A stretch of DNA of 64,000 bases from SFEL01 sp964392455 (GCA_964392455.1 CAYMPG010000005.1:1-64000); one strand, 5' to 3'. Positions 7,822 through 17,083 are shown, counted from the stretch's first letter. A program made the numbers and translations. The notes: generated by a model from the letters alone, not told the origin.

Positions 7822-8625
7822 TCACCTTATGCTGCCGTCTATGAGCCTGTCAATAAGATACGCTACGCCATATTCCCCGCAGGAGGGTATCACGATATCC
7901 GCCGCATTTCTTACCGCCTCTATGCCGTTTGCCACGGCGCAGCCAAGGCCTGCCCACTGTATCATTTCCATATCCAGCGAGTTATCTCCAACTGCCACGG
8001 TCTCCTCCCGGCTTATTCCCAGCTTTTCCGCCACGTGGGCAAGGCCTGAGCCCTTATGGGCAGAGGGGTGGTTAAACTCTATAAACCCCTTGCTGGAGCC
8101 TGATACCTTCAGCCGCCCGCGATATTTTTCTTCCAGCATTGGGCGAAGCTCCGCCGCATGCTCCTCAGTGGTCATCATCAGCACCTTTGGCACGCCCTGC
8201 CATACCCTTGTCATTATATCGGCATCGTATCTTGTGGGAAGGTTCAGCCTGCCGCAATAGGCAGCCATATACTCATTCTGCCTTTCGCCTATTACGGTAT
8301 CCCCCTGATATATGTGGGCGTGTACTCCCAGCTCCTTTGCAGTACGCAAAACGTCTGTAACAAGCTCCGGCTCTATTTCGGTGGTATATACAGGGTGGCC
8401 GTCAACAGGGTCGCTCACTATGGCCCCGCCGTAATTTATGACGGGCTCGCATATTCTGAGCTGCTTTACTATTGTGGATGAAGCAAAGTATCCCCTGCCC
8501 GTGGCAAGGGTCACCCTTATGCCCGCATCCCGTGCCCTGTCCACAGCGCAAACTATCTCATCCGGTGCATGGGTGGGCTCAAGGGTAATGGTATCGTCTA
8601 TATCAAGGGCCAGCAGCCTGTACAT
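7822..8625 (-). CDS. Cof-type HAD-superfamily hydrolase
   Basis: This 267-residue protein belongs to the Cof/HAD-IIB phosphatases, which dephosphorylate sugar phosphates, flavins or similar metabolites. HAD motif I is LALDIDDTI (nucleophile Asp8), motif II is VTLATGRG, and motifs III/IV appear as K plus VAVGDNSLDMEMI near the C-terminus. A C2B-type cap lies between. It is followed closely by hprK, suggesting one transcript with sugar metabolism. An SD GGAGGAA is present with an unusually long spacing to the ATG of about 13 bases. Substrate cannot be predicted. Confidence 0.92.
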   Translation of the reverse strand: MYRLLALDIDDTITLEPTHAPDEIVCAVDRARDAGIRVTLATGRGYFASSTIVKQLRICEPVINYGGAIVSDPVDGHPVYTTEIEPELVTDVLRTAKELGVHAHIYQGDTVIGERQNEYMAAYCGRLNLPTRYDADIMTRVWQGVPKVLMMTTEEHAAELRPMLEEKYRGRLKVSGSSKGFIEFNHPSAHKGSGLAHVAEKLGISREETVAVGDNSLDMEMIQWAGLGCAVANGIEAVRNAADIVIPSCGEYGVAYLIDRLIDGSIR

Positions 8626-8698
8626 ATGGGTATATATTCCTCCTGTATCAAGTGTAAGCTATGTGTCTGCTTCCATGTCTTTTTTATCGGGTGCCGGT

Positions 8699-10534
8699 TC
8701 ATTCCCCGGCTTCAGGGTGAAAATGCCGGTATACGGCCTGTGCGGAGGCCCTTGTCATGCCGGGGGCAGCCGCCAGCTCCTCGGGGGATGCCGCCTTTAT
8801 GGCATCCAGCGATACAAAGGCATCAAACAGCCCCCGTTTGCGCTTGGGCCCCATGCCCGGTATACTGTCCAGCTCAGACATAAGGGCATTTTTAGCCCTG
8901 AGGCTCCTGTGGTAGGTTATGGCAAACCTGTGTGCCTCGTCCCTGATGCGCTCAATTATGTGCAGCGCCGGGTCACGGCGCTCCAGCACCACCGGCACAT
9001 CGCTATCCGGCAGTATGATTTCTTCATTCTGCTCCGCAAGGCCGACTGCAGGTATGTGGGAAAGGCCAAAGCGCTCCAGCACCTGCAGCGCCACATTGAG
9101 CTGCCCCCTGCCGCCATCTATCACCAGCAGATCAGGCAGCCGGGAAAACTTTTCATCTCCATCCATAGCTCGCTGGAACCGTCTTGTAAGCACTTCCTCC
9201 ATGGCCAGATAGTCGTCTCCATTGGCCTCCGCCTTTATGCGGAAGCGGCGGTATTCCTTGGGTGCGCTTTTTCCGTTTATGAATACCACCATACCGGATA
9301 CCGTATCTCTGCCCCGGATATGGGAATTGTCGTAGCACTCCATGCGCTCGGGTATACAGTCAAGCCCTATCAGCTGGCACAATCGCAGCATGGCTCCCTC
9401 GCCCCGCTCCCAGCTCCTGTGCTCCAGCTCCCTGGCCTTAACGATGGCCTCCATGCCGTTTTTATAGGCCATCTCTGCAAGCTTTCGCTTTTCTCCCCGC
9501 TGGGGGCATATTATGCTCACGCGGCTGCCACGGCTGCCCGAAAGCCATTCCTCCAGCGCCGCCCTTTCCTCAGGCTCGTGGTAGGTCACTACCTCCTTTG
9601 GAACCGGCGCTCCATCCGCATAATACTGCTTAAGGAAGGATGCGGTTATCTCCTGGGGGCTTTCCTCTCCGCAGGCTATGGACATACTCTCGGCACCTAT
9701 CACCTTGCCGCCCCGCTCAAACAGGGCAAATACCACAGCATCCTCGTCATCCCTTACAAAGGCAAATATATCCCTCTCGCTATGTCCCAGCGATATGGCC
9801 TGCTGCTTTTCTCCAAGGCCCTTTATGGCGGCTATTCTATCCCTCAGCATGGCCGCCCGCTCGTATTCCATATTTTCGGCTGCCTCCTGCATCTGCCCGG
9901 TAAGCAGCTCAACTATGGGCCCTGTATGCCCCTCCAGAAAGCTGCATACGCTATCCAGCAGCTTATGGTATTCCTCCCGGGTCACGCTGCCGCTGCAGGG
10001 GGCACAGCACTTGCCAAGGTGATACATAAGGCAGGGCCTTTCCCTGCGGGCGATGGCCTTGGCTATATCCTTTTTGCAATGGCGCACGGGGAAGGAATCC
10101 CTTATTGCCCCAAGTGCCTCCTTCAGGTTTATGGCAGAAAGATAAGGGCCGAAGTACCTTGCTCCGTCCTTTTTTATCTTCCTTACCACCTCAAAGCGGG
10201 GAAAATCCTGCCGGGTATCCAGCCTGACATATGGAAAATGCTTATCGTCCTTAAGAAGTATATTGTATCTGGGCTTAAGCGCCTTTATAAGGTTGCTTTC
10301 GAGTGTAAGGGCCTCGGTTTCATTGGAGGTGATTATGTATTGAAAATCCTCTATATGGGACACCATTGCCTCCACCTTTGGAGGCTTCTGGGTGCGCTGA
10401 AAATACTGCCGTACCCTGTTTTTAAGGTTTACGGCCTTGCCAACGTATATTATCTCCCCCGCCCCGTCGTACATTTTGTATACGCCGGGCTCATCCGGCA
10501 GGAGCTTCAGTTTTTCGGATATAGTCTGATTCAT
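8699..10534 (-). CDS. uvrC: Excinuclease ABC subunit C
   Basis: UvrC makes both incisions around DNA lesions bound by UvrAB. The N-terminal GIY-YIG nuclease is seen in PGVYKMYDGAGEIIYVGK. A UVR domain near residue 205 binds UvrB. The C-terminal RNase H-like nuclease (ECYDNSHIRGRDTV, later RDEAHRFAI) and the paired helix-hairpin-helix ending (IPGMGPKRKRGL and APGMTRASA) complete the protein. The 611 residues match the family, and the SD GAGAGGAG fits. ytxC precedes it and the HAD gene follows. No uvrA or uvrB is in the window. Confidence 0.98.
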   Translation of the reverse strand: MNQTISEKLKLLPDEPGVYKMYDGAGEIIYVGKAVNLKNRVRQYFQRTQKPPKVEAMVSHIEDFQYIITSNETEALTLESNLIKALKPRYNILLKDDKHFPYVRLDTRQDFPRFEVVRKIKKDGARYFGPYLSAINLKEALGAIRDSFPVRHCKKDIAKAIARRERPCLMYHLGKCCAPCSGSVTREEYHKLLDSVCSFLEGHTGPIVELLTGQMQEAAENMEYERAAMLRDRIAAIKGLGEKQQAISLGHSERDIFAFVRDDEDAVVFALFERGGKVIGAESMSIACGEESPQEITASFLKQYYADGAPVPKEVVTYHEPEERAALEEWLSGSRGSRVSIICPQRGEKRKLAEMAYKNGMEAIVKARELEHRSWERGEGAMLRLCQLIGLDCIPERMECYDNSHIRGRDTVSGMVVFINGKSAPKEYRRFRIKAEANGDDYLAMEEVLTRRFQRAMDGDEKFSRLPDLLVIDGGRGQLNVALQVLERFGLSHIPAVGLAEQNEEIILPDSDVPVVLERRDPALHIIERIRDEAHRFAITYHRSLRAKNALMSELDSIPGMGPKRKRGLFDAFVSLDAIKAASPEELAAAPGMTRASAQAVYRHFHPEAGE

Positions 10535-10584
10535 GGGCAGCTCCTCTCCATGGATTATACCATTCTGCCGCCCTCAGGTCTATT

Positions 10585-11316
10585 CTATTTAAAAAAACGC
10601 ACCCGTCCCTCAAATATCCTTTGAAGGTCATCAAAGAGGGTTGCACATCTCCCGCCGGACAGGTCGTATACCGTTATGCTCTCAGGTGCAAGCCCCACAA
10701 GCACGCTCATTATGCCATCGCCTGTGCAGCGCTCATAGTCAATGCGTATATCCCTGTCATCGGTAAAGGTGCAGCTCCCATCCGGATTGAGTATCAGGTA
10801 TATATCCCCTGCCTGGGGGCTACGCAGCTTCATAAAGGCGGCAAGCACCCGCATAAGCTCCATATACTCCGCATCCAGCAGCAGCTCATCCGCAGCCTTG
10901 AGCACGCACCTTTCCCATTCACGCCTGCAATCCTTCATGCGAAAGCGCATATAGCCTTCAAGCTGCAAATGCTCATTTTCCCCAAAATACTCCACAAGGC
11001 TGCTCTGTACTGCGCCTATCTCTCCAGCCCGGCGGGCAAGGTGTATGGCCTCCGGCAGCACCGTTTTCTTTTCCTCAAGGGATATTGGCAGCTCGTTCAC
11101 CATGTACGCTATTTCAAACTGGGCAAGATCCATAAGCAGCAGCTCTGCCACCGCCGTGCACCATTCCTCCATCTGCACTGCGCCATGTACCTCCGCACAG
11201 GCATAGGCCACATCTCCCTCCGGGGCCATATGGCAGCCCAGCTTTTTCATGCGCCGCCTGAGCAGGGCCGTAATATCCGCCTCATATTTTTCTGTGCCAA
11301 TGGAATATACGCCCAT
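10585..11316 (-). CDS. ytxC: YtxC-like sporulation protein
   Basis: The 243-residue protein resembles the YtxC family, a Firmicutes protein of unknown biochemical role linked to sporulation. The matching features are a central helical block around GYMRFRMKDCRREWERC, acidic segments, and the C-terminal run GIMSVLVGLAPESITVYD. The position beside thrS is the same as in Bacillus and many Clostridia, although here the two genes are divergent. The start follows AAGGAGAGG. The family match is from memory of conserved patterns. There is no signal peptide, and the protein should be cytoplasmic. Confidence 0.75.
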   Translation of the reverse strand: MGVYSIGTEKYEADITALLRRRMKKLGCHMAPEGDVAYACAEVHGAVQMEEWCTAVAELLLMDLAQFEIAYMVNELPISLEEKKTVLPEAIHLARRAGEIGAVQSSLVEYFGENEHLQLEGYMRFRMKDCRREWERCVLKAADELLLDAEYMELMRVLAAFMKLRSPQAGDIYLILNPDGSCTFTDDRDIRIDYERCTGDGIMSVLVGLAPESITVYDLSGGRCATLFDDLQRIFEGRVRFFK

Positions 11317-11446
11317 CCGCTGCCTCTCCTTTTGCCTTATACCAGCAGAATATGCCCCGGCCGCCCTGCCGGTGCGCCAAATTTACCATGAGGGTATTAT
11401 GCGCCCCCTTCAGGCTGCCATCCCGCTGTAAATTTTGCCACGGGCC

Positions 11447-11475
11447 TTGACAGCCTTTATTTTGAGGCATATAAT
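11447..11475 (+). promoter_or_regulatory. Consensus sigma-A promoter of thrS
   Basis: A perfect TTGACA and a perfect TATAAT are separated by 17 bases, the textbook optimum. This is the strongest-looking promoter in the window and drives the T-box leader. Confidence 0.93.
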
Positions 11476-11481
11476 TTCCCA

Positions 11482-11725
11482 TAATGAACATCGTGGGATG
11501 ATACGGGTTTCAGTACCTTATGCACCGCTTTCATTCAAGAGAAAAAGCGCCATGGGCTGCAAGCGCTTTTATGAAAGGCATAATGGGAATACCGCCCCGC
11601 TACTGCGATCGGCCGTGGCCCGTTACAGCCTCAAGAGAGTGGGTTTTATTACCAATTAGGGTGGAACCGCGGATATGTAAAAGCATAATCCGTCCCTTGC
11701 GTTGCATGGGGCGGATTTTTTATAT
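11482..11725 (+). promoter_or_regulatory. T-box riboswitch, threonine-specific, upstream of thrS
   Basis: The T-box core AGGGTGGAACCGCG lies at 11658-11671. The terminator hairpin is built from AATCCGTCCC and GGGGCGGATT followed by TTTT near 11716. The probable specifier codon is ACC at 11591-11593 within GGGAATACCGCC, which reads tRNA-Thr. Low charged tRNA-Thr should allow antitermination and synthesis of threonyl-tRNA synthetase. Stem I was assigned by eye. Confidence 0.93.
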
Positions 11726-11768
11726 TTCCGCCCAGTAAAAAGATTTATACATTTACAGGAGGAAAACC

Positions 11769-13673
11769 ATGAACATTACCTTTCCAGATGGCTCTGTCAA
11801 GCAATTTCAGGACGGCATGACTGCCCTGCAGATAGCCGAATCCATCAGCCCCCGCCTGCGTAAGGCCACCCTTGCCGCCGAGATAGACGGCCAGCGTGCC
11901 GATGCTTTCCGCCCCATACATGGGGACCATTCCCTCAAGCTCCTTACCTTTGAGGATGCTGACGGCCGCTGGGCAATGCGCCACACCGGCTCCCATATAC
12001 TTGCCCAGGCTGTAAAGCGCGTGCATCCCGAGGCAAAGTTTGCCATCGGCCCCGCCATTGAAAACGGCTTCTATTACGACTTTGACGCCGATCCCTTCAC
12101 CCCTGAAGATCTGGTACAGATACAGAAGGAGATGGAGAAGATCATCGCCGAAGCACTGCCCCTTGAGCGCTTTGAGCTGCCCCGCGAGGAAGCAATGAAG
12201 ATGTTCAAGGAAAAGGACGAGCCCTACAAGGTAGAGCTCATCGAGGACCTGCCTGAGGATGCCGTAATCAGCTTCTACAAGCAGGGCGACTTTGTGGACC
12301 TTTGCGCCGGCCCCCACGTTGAAAACACCGGCAAGGTAAAATTCGTAAAGCTGATGAGCGTTGCAGGCGCATACTGGCGCGGCAGCGAAAAGAACAAGAT
12401 GCTCCAGCGTATATATGGCACCGCCTTTGAAAAGAAGGCTGACCTTGATGAATACATCAACCGCATTGAGGAAGCCAAAAAGCGTGACCACCGCAAGCTG
12501 GGTAAGGAGCTTGGCCTGTTCACCCTGATGGAGGAGGGCCCCGGCTTCCCCTTCTTCCTGCCCAACGGCATGGTGCTGCGTAATACGCTGCTGGATTACT
12601 GGCATGATGTGCATAAGCGCTACGGCTACGTGGAAATCTCCACCCCCATCATCCTCAACCAGGATCTCTGGCACAGGAGCGGCCACTGGGATCACTACAA
12701 GGACAATATGTATACCACCGTAATCGATGACATGGATTACGCCATAAAGCCCATGAACTGCCCCGGCGGCATGCTGGTATACAAGACCGAGCCCCATTCC
12801 TACCGTGACCTGCCCCTGCGTATGGCTGAGCTGGGCCTCGTTCACCGCCATGAGCTTTCCGGCGCACTCCACGGCCTGTTCCGTGTGCGCTGCTTCACTC
12901 AGGATGATGCCCATATATTCATGACCTGGGATCAGATGGAGGATGAAATCCAGAACGTTGTCTGTCTGTTTGATGAAGTATACTCCACCTTCGGCCTTAA
13001 GTATCAGATAGAGGTATCCACCATGCCCGAGGATCATATCGGCGAAAAGGAGACCTGGGACTTTGCCACCGATACCCTTAAGCGCGCCATCGAGCACATG
13101 GGCAAGTCCTACGTTATAAACGAGGGCGACGGTGCCTTCTACGGCCCCAAGCTGGACTTCCACCTTTCCGATTCTCTGGGACGCACCTGGCAGTGCGGTA
13201 CCATCCAGCTGGATATGCAGATGCCCGAGCGCTTTGAGCTGGAGTACGTTGGCGAGGATGGCCAGAAGCACAGGCCCGTCATGATACACAGGGTGGTGCT
13301 GGGCTCCATCGAACGCTTCATTGGCGTTATCACTGAGCACTTTGCCGGCGCATTCCCCACCTGGCTGTCCCCCGTTCAGGTAAAGGTGCTGCCCCTTACC
13401 GACCGCACCGCCGAAGCCTGCAAGGGCATTGCCGAGAAGCTGGATAAGTGCGGGCTCCGTGTTGAGGTGGACTATCGCAACGAAAAGCTGGGCTACAAGA
13501 TTCGTGAAGCACAGCTCCAGAAGATACCCTATATGCTGGTAGTAGGCGACCGGGATGTGGAAAACGGCGTAGTTTCCGTGCGCTCCCGCAAGGGCGGCGA
13601 CCTTGGCGCCATGACTCTGGATGCATTCAAGGAGCTTATCCTCAAGGAAGTTGCAGATAAGGTTGCAGACTAA
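11769..13673 (+). CDS. thrS: Threonyl-tRNA synthetase
   Basis: ThrRS charges tRNA-Thr and hydrolyses mischarged Ser-tRNA-Thr. Domains in order are TGS (residues 1-60), the editing domain with the HTGSHILAQAV motif (about 70-80) and the cysteine of DLCAGPH (about 180), the class II catalytic core with zinc ligands (MNCPGG and RHELSGALHGLFRVR), and an anticodon-binding domain after residue 540. Length 634 is normal. AGGAGG precedes the ATG. It is a single plus-strand gene among minus-strand genes and is controlled by its own T-box. Two hairpins follow its stop. Confidence 0.99.
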   Translation: MNITFPDGSVKQFQDGMTALQIAESISPRLRKATLAAEIDGQRADAFRPIHGDHSLKLLTFEDADGRWAMRHTGSHILAQAVKRVHPEAKFAIGPAIENGFYYDFDADPFTPEDLVQIQKEMEKIIAEALPLERFELPREEAMKMFKEKDEPYKVELIEDLPEDAVISFYKQGDFVDLCAGPHVENTGKVKFVKLMSVAGAYWRGSEKNKMLQRIYGTAFEKKADLDEYINRIEEAKKRDHRKLGKELGLFTLMEEGPGFPFFLPNGMVLRNTLLDYWHDVHKRYGYVEISTPIILNQDLWHRSGHWDHYKDNMYTTVIDDMDYAIKPMNCPGGMLVYKTEPHSYRDLPLRMAELGLVHRHELSGALHGLFRVRCFTQDDAHIFMTWDQMEDEIQNVVCLFDEVYSTFGLKYQIEVSTMPEDHIGEKETWDFATDTLKRAIEHMGKSYVINEGDGAFYGPKLDFHLSDSLGRTWQCGTIQLDMQMPERFELEYVGEDGQKHRPVMIHRVVLGSIERFIGVITEHFAGAFPTWLSPVQVKVLPLTDRTAEACKGIAEKLDKCGLRVEVDYRNEKLGYKIREAQLQKIPYMLVVGDRDVENGVVSVRSRKGGDLGAMTLDAFKELILKEVADKVAD

Positions 13674-13687
13674 AGCACATACAAAAA

Positions 13688-13705
13688 CCCGCCTTTCAGG
13701 CGGGC
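13688..13705 (+). terminator. First hairpin after thrS
   Basis: A CCCGCC/GGCGGG stem with a five-base loop lies 15 bases after the thrS stop. It lacks a T-run, so it may only help stabilise the 3' end ahead of the next hairpin. Confidence 0.4.
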
Positions 13706-13721
13706 ATCCATAAAAGATTTG

Positions 13722-13764
13722 ATCCTCCCTGTGAGCTTTTCATAGGGAGGATTATTGTATTTTA
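13722..13764 (+). terminator. Terminator after thrS
   Basis: ATCCTCCCT and AGGGAGGAT pair around a 12-base loop and are followed by TATTGTATTTT. On the other strand the stem is followed by CTTTT, so it may also end the convergent small gene. Confidence 0.75.
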
Positions 13765-13874
13765 TAAAGGCAGGAAAAACCCACCCACTATCCGCTATAC
13801 CAAAAAGTTGTGTGGATACAGGGTGTAAGGCTGCCCGGCAAATGAAAATATGCTTATTTTCTTAGAAATCGAAT

Positions 13875-14213
13875 TTACTTTTTACTGAAAAACCTTTTAT
13901 ATGTAAAATATGCTCCTCCCAGCCAAAATGGAACCGAAGCCAGTATTTGCATATACTTACCATCAATGAAGCTAACGTAGTCCCAGTATATCAAAAAGCC
14001 AAACCAGTATATTAAAAATGCGCCCGCATATATTTTGCCGATTTTAGCGGCCAATGTCTTTTTTCCCATTATAAGCAGAGCGTTCTTTATTCCCAAACCC
14101 GCTGCAAAAATCAGAAATGGCAAAACAATAATTTTTGTCCAATAACTGCTTGCACTAAATAATACCTCAAACAATACCCCTGCAACAACCATTGAGGTAA
14201 TAATCTGCTTCAT
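13875..14213 (-). CDS. Small AT-rich integral membrane protein, unknown
   Basis: The 112-residue product is mostly hydrophobic, with about four predicted membrane helices (roughly residues 4-22, 25-45, 53-73, 80-98) joined by short basic loops and ending FFSKK. I do not recognise the family. The ATG at 14213 has an AGGGG SD at good distance. The gene stands alone between convergent thrS and arcC. Its DNA is much richer in A and T than the neighbours, with many AAA, TTT and ATA codons, which suggests recent acquisition. Nothing nearby hints at its function. Confidence 0.65.
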   Translation of the reverse strand: MKQIITSMVVAGVLFEVLFSASSYWTKIIVLPFLIFAAGLGIKNALLIMGKKTLAAKIGKIYAGAFLIYWFGFLIYWDYVSFIDGKYMQILASVPFWLGGAYFTYKRFFSKK

Positions 14214-14284
14214 GCAACACCCCTGCAAATGCCGGCTTATCGGTCGTTTTTTATCCTATCATAGAGCTGCGATGCATACAAGAA

Positions 14285-14312
14285 CAGTCCTGGCAGAGCA
14301 CTGCCAGGACTG
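14285..14312 (-). terminator. Hairpin after arcC
   Basis: CAGTCCTGGCAG pairs perfectly with CTGCCAGGACTG over 12 base pairs with a four-base loop. A T-run follows on the plus strand (GTTTTTC), while the minus side has only TTCTTGT. It is the obvious end point for arcC. Confidence 0.6.
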
Positions 14313-14361
14313 CAATGTTTTTCTCTATCATGTGTCTTTTTACAGGACTTATGTATAATTG

Positions 14362-15300
14362 TTACCTTATGGTGGTGCCTGCCCTGCCCTCAAGGGCCTC
14401 CACGGCCTTATCAAGTGAAGTAACTATGGATACACGGCCGGGCTTGCTCTCCACAAACTTTACCGCCGCCTCTATCTTGGGCAGCATGGAGCCGGGAGCA
14501 AAGTGGCCCTCCGCCATATACTGACGGGCTTCGCCGGTGGACAGAACGTCAAGATCCTTCTGGTCGGGCTTTTTAAAGTTGATGCTTACCTTTTCCACGG
14601 CAGTAAGTATTACCAGCGCATCTGCATCCAAATCCTCAGCCAGCTTTTCGCTTGCAAGGTCCTTATCTATAACGGCGGCAGTGCCCTCAAGCATGCCCTG
14701 CTCGTTTTTAATCACAGGTATTCCGCCGCCGCCTACGGTAACGGTGATGAAGCCATTATCCACAAGGCACTTTACGGCACTCAGCTCCTCTATGGCAACG
14801 GGCACGGGGGATGCTACCACCCGCCTCCAGCCACGGCCGGCATCTTCTTTCATAATGTAGCCCTTTTCTTCGGCTATGGCCTTTGCCTCCTCCTCGGTAT
14901 AGAAGGGGCCAATGGGCTTGGAAGGATTGAGGAACTTGGGGTCATTCTTATCTACCAGCACCTGAGTGACAACTGTGGCCACCTGTGCATCGTTTCCCCT
15001 CTTACGCAGCACCTTGGTAAGGCCCTGCTGAATATGGTAGCCTATATAGCCCTGGCTCATGGCGCCGCATACGTCAAAGGGCATTGCGGGGGTAACAGGC
15101 ACGGCATATTCATTTTGCAGCACAATGCGGCCTACCTGAGGGCCGTTTCCGTGGGCGATAACCACCTTGTAGCCTGCCTGGATAATGTCGGCAATGTATT
15201 CGGCAGTCTTTTCCACCACCTGAAGCTGAGCCTCCGCCGTAGCAGGCTTTCCGGCCTCCTGCAACGCATTTCCGCCAAGTGCTATAACTATCTTTTTCAT
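14362..15300 (-). CDS. arcC: Carbamate kinase
   Basis: Carbamate kinase transfers phosphate between carbamoyl phosphate and ADP, usually making ATP as the last step of arginine, agmatine or purine-derived catabolism. The amino-acid-kinase N-terminus IALGGNAL, the HGNGPQVG loop, the TVGGGGIPV loop and the ATP motif DKDLASEKLA are all intact across 312 residues. The start has a GAGGAG SD. No arginine deiminase or carbamoyltransferase is adjacent. It is a single-gene unit with its own promoter, beside glutamate dehydrogenase. The source of carbamoyl phosphate is therefore unknown. Confidence 0.96.
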   Translation of the reverse strand: MKKIVIALGGNALQEAGKPATAEAQLQVVEKTAEYIADIIQAGYKVVIAHGNGPQVGRIVLQNEYAVPVTPAMPFDVCGAMSQGYIGYHIQQGLTKVLRKRGNDAQVATVVTQVLVDKNDPKFLNPSKPIGPFYTEEEAKAIAEEKGYIMKEDAGRGWRRVVASPVPVAIEELSAVKCLVDNGFITVTVGGGGIPVIKNEQGMLEGTAAVIDKDLASEKLAEDLDADALVILTAVEKVSINFKKPDQKDLDVLSTGEARQYMAEGHFAPGSMLPKIEAAVKFVESKPGRVSIVTSLDKAVEALEGRAGTTIR

Positions 15301-15380
15301 TGGGGTACATCTCCTCGCTGTTTTTTAAAGATTACGCAGTGGATGTGATGTGCAAAATGTCCTTTTACAATGACAGCCTT

Positions 15381-15409
15381 ATTCTACCATGTACAAAAAA
15401 AATTAGCAA
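15381..15409 (-). promoter_or_regulatory. Promoter of arcC
   Basis: On the minus strand TTGCTA and TAGAAT are separated by 17 bases that contain eight consecutive T. It lies about 80 bases upstream of the arcC ATG. Confidence 0.65.
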
Positions 15410-15451
15410 CGCTCATTTTCTTTTTGGCAGCCCTTTATCATTTTTCTTCAC

Positions 15452-15487
15452 ATAAAAGCACCGCCCCCGGTAAAACCGGAGGCGGTG
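15452..15487 (-). terminator. Terminator after gdhA
   Basis: On the minus strand CACCGCCTCCGG pairs with CCGGGGGCGGTG (one mismatch or wobble) around a five-base loop, followed by CTTTTATG, 24 bases after the stop codon. Confidence 0.85.
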
Positions 15488-15510
15488 GAGGGCTTTTACA
15501 TATTGGCTAA

Positions 15511-16857
15511 TTAGACAAGGCCCTGAGCCATCATGGCATCGGCAACCTTCTTGAAGCCTGCAAGGTTTGCACCGGCTACCAGGTTGTAGCCCAGGCCGCA
15601 ATCCTCGGCAGCCTTTGCGGAGGCAGCGTGGATGTTGATCATGATGTTGTGGAGCTGATTGTCTACGTCCTCGGCCTTCCAGGAAAGGCGCTCGGAGTTC
15701 TGGGACATTTCCAGACCGGAGGTGGCCACGCCGCCGGCGTTAACAGCCTTGGAGGGAGCAACTACAAGGCCCTTGTCCATGAGGAAGTACAGAGCATCGT
15801 TGGTGGTGGGCATGTTGGCTACTTCGATATAGTACTTGGTACCATTGTTGTAGATAGCCTCGGCCTCTGCCATGTGAATCTCGTTCTGGAAAGCGCAGGG
15901 CATGCAGATGTCACCCTTTACGCCCCAGGGCTTCTTGCCGGGAACGAACTCTACGCCGAACTTGTCAGCATAATCCTGAGCCCTGTTGCGGCCGGAAGCA
16001 CGCATCTCCAGCATGTAGTTCAGCTTCTCCTGAGTGCAGATGCCATCGGGATCGTAGCAGTAACCATCGGGGCCGGACAGGGTAACTACCTTTGCGCCCA
16101 GCTGCATTGCCTTGGTGGCTACGCCCCAGGCAACGTTGCCGAAACCGGACATGATGATGTTCTTGCCCTTGATATCGTCATTCTCATGCTTGAGAACTTC
16201 GCATACATAGTAGATAGCGCCAAAGCCGGTGGCTTCGGGGCGGATAAGGCTGCCGCCGTAGCTGAGGCCCTTACCGGTGAGAACGCCGTTCTCGTAGGAG
16301 CCAACTATGCGCTTATACTGACCAAACAGGTAACCGATCTCGCGGCCGCCTACGCCGATATCACCAGCGGGAACGTCAGTATTGGGGCCGATATGACGAT
16401 AGAGCTCAGTCATGAAGGCCTGGCAGAAGCGCATGATTTCAGCATCGCTCTTGCCGTTGGGATCGAAGTCGGAGCCGCCCTTACCGCCGCCCATGGGCAG
16501 GGAGGTGAGGCTGTTCTTGAAGGTCTGCTCAAAGCCCAGGAACTTCATAACAGACAGATTTACATGGGAAGCAAAACGCAGGCCGCCCTTGTAGGGACCA
16601 ATTGCGCTGTTGAACTGTACACGATAGCCACGGTTTACGTTTACCTTGCCGGCGTCGTCTGTCCATACTACGCGGAACTCGATAACACGCTCGGGCTCTA
16701 CCAGCCTCTCAAGCAGGCCAGCCTTTTCATATTCGGGATGCTGATCGATAACGGTCTCGAGGGAGTTAAGTACCTCTTCTACGGTCTGAAGAAATTCAGG
16801 TTCGTCAGGATTGCGTTTTTTGGTCTCTTCCAAAACCCTGTTGATATAAGCGTTCAT
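15511..16857 (-). CDS. gdhA: Glutamate dehydrogenase, hexameric, probably NADP-dependent
   Basis: The enzyme interconverts 2-oxoglutarate plus ammonia and glutamate. GPYKGGLRF, the catalytic-lysine motif PMGGGKGGSDFDP and the Rossmann segment MSGFGNVAWGVATKA mark a family I hexameric GDH of normal length (448 residues). The start at 16857 follows AGGAGG. Upstream in-frame codons are rejected because they precede the promoter. Coenzyme choice is inferred from the close similarity to bacterial NADP enzymes. It is transcribed alone. The nearby arcC and a mu-crystallin/ornithine cyclodeaminase homologue suggest an amino-acid and ammonia theme in this region. Confidence 0.97.
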   Translation of the reverse strand: MNAYINRVLEETKKRNPDEPEFLQTVEEVLNSLETVIDQHPEYEKAGLLERLVEPERVIEFRVVWTDDAGKVNVNRGYRVQFNSAIGPYKGGLRFASHVNLSVMKFLGFEQTFKNSLTSLPMGGGKGGSDFDPNGKSDAEIMRFCQAFMTELYRHIGPNTDVPAGDIGVGGREIGYLFGQYKRIVGSYENGVLTGKGLSYGGSLIRPEATGFGAIYYVCEVLKHENDDIKGKNIIMSGFGNVAWGVATKAMQLGAKVVTLSGPDGYCYDPDGICTQEKLNYMLEMRASGRNRAQDYADKFGVEFVPGKKPWGVKGDICMPCAFQNEIHMAEAEAIYNNGTKYYIEVANMPTTNDALYFLMDKGLVVAPSKAVNAGGVATSGLEMSQNSERLSWKAEDVDNQLHNIMINIHAASAKAAEDCGLGYNLVAGANLAGFKKVADAMMAQGLV

Positions 16858-16903
16858 ACATGCCTCCTGTAAATTTCTGATGTTCGCACATCGGTTCGTA
16901 TAA

Positions 16904-16932
16904 ATTATACCACCACGAAAAATGGAAAGCAA
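16904..16932 (-). promoter_or_regulatory. Promoter of gdhA
   Basis: On the minus strand TTGCTT and a perfect TATAAT are 17 bases apart, about 47 bases upstream of the gdhA start. Confidence 0.8.
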
Positions 16933-17071
16933 TATACACAAGGGTTCCCGGCGCTTTGTTTGTATTTTATCAATGCCCTGAGTATGGGGCTTTTTGGGGT
17001 TTGTCATATTTGGAGCTGTACAATATATTTTAGTATTTACCAATATTTTTGTTAGTACATCCAGCAATTTT

Positions 17072-17083
17072 TGTTACGTAACA
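17072..17083. promoter_or_regulatory. Perfect 12-base palindrome TGTTACGTAACA
   Basis: A perfect 12-base palindrome lies in the AT-rich gap upstream of gdhA, about 140 bases above its -35 box and just past the dctP terminator. It could be a regulator-binding site. No matching regulator is encoded nearby. Confidence 0.3.

Noticed and set aside
8438..10624. A 728-codon open frame antisense to uvrC
   Set aside because: The opposite strand encodes a full UvrC with all domains. The antisense frame has no SD or recognisable motifs and arises from codon bias.
11745..13340. A 531-codon open frame antisense to thrS
   Set aside because: thrS is complete and certain. The antisense frame is a composition shadow.
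15628..16872. A 414-codon open frame antisense to gdhA
   Set aside because: It mirrors the conserved gdhA gene exactly and lacks start signals or motifs.
16858..17067. A 70-codon upstream extension of gdhA
   Set aside because: It covers the gdhA promoter, and AGGAGG marks the ATG at 16857.
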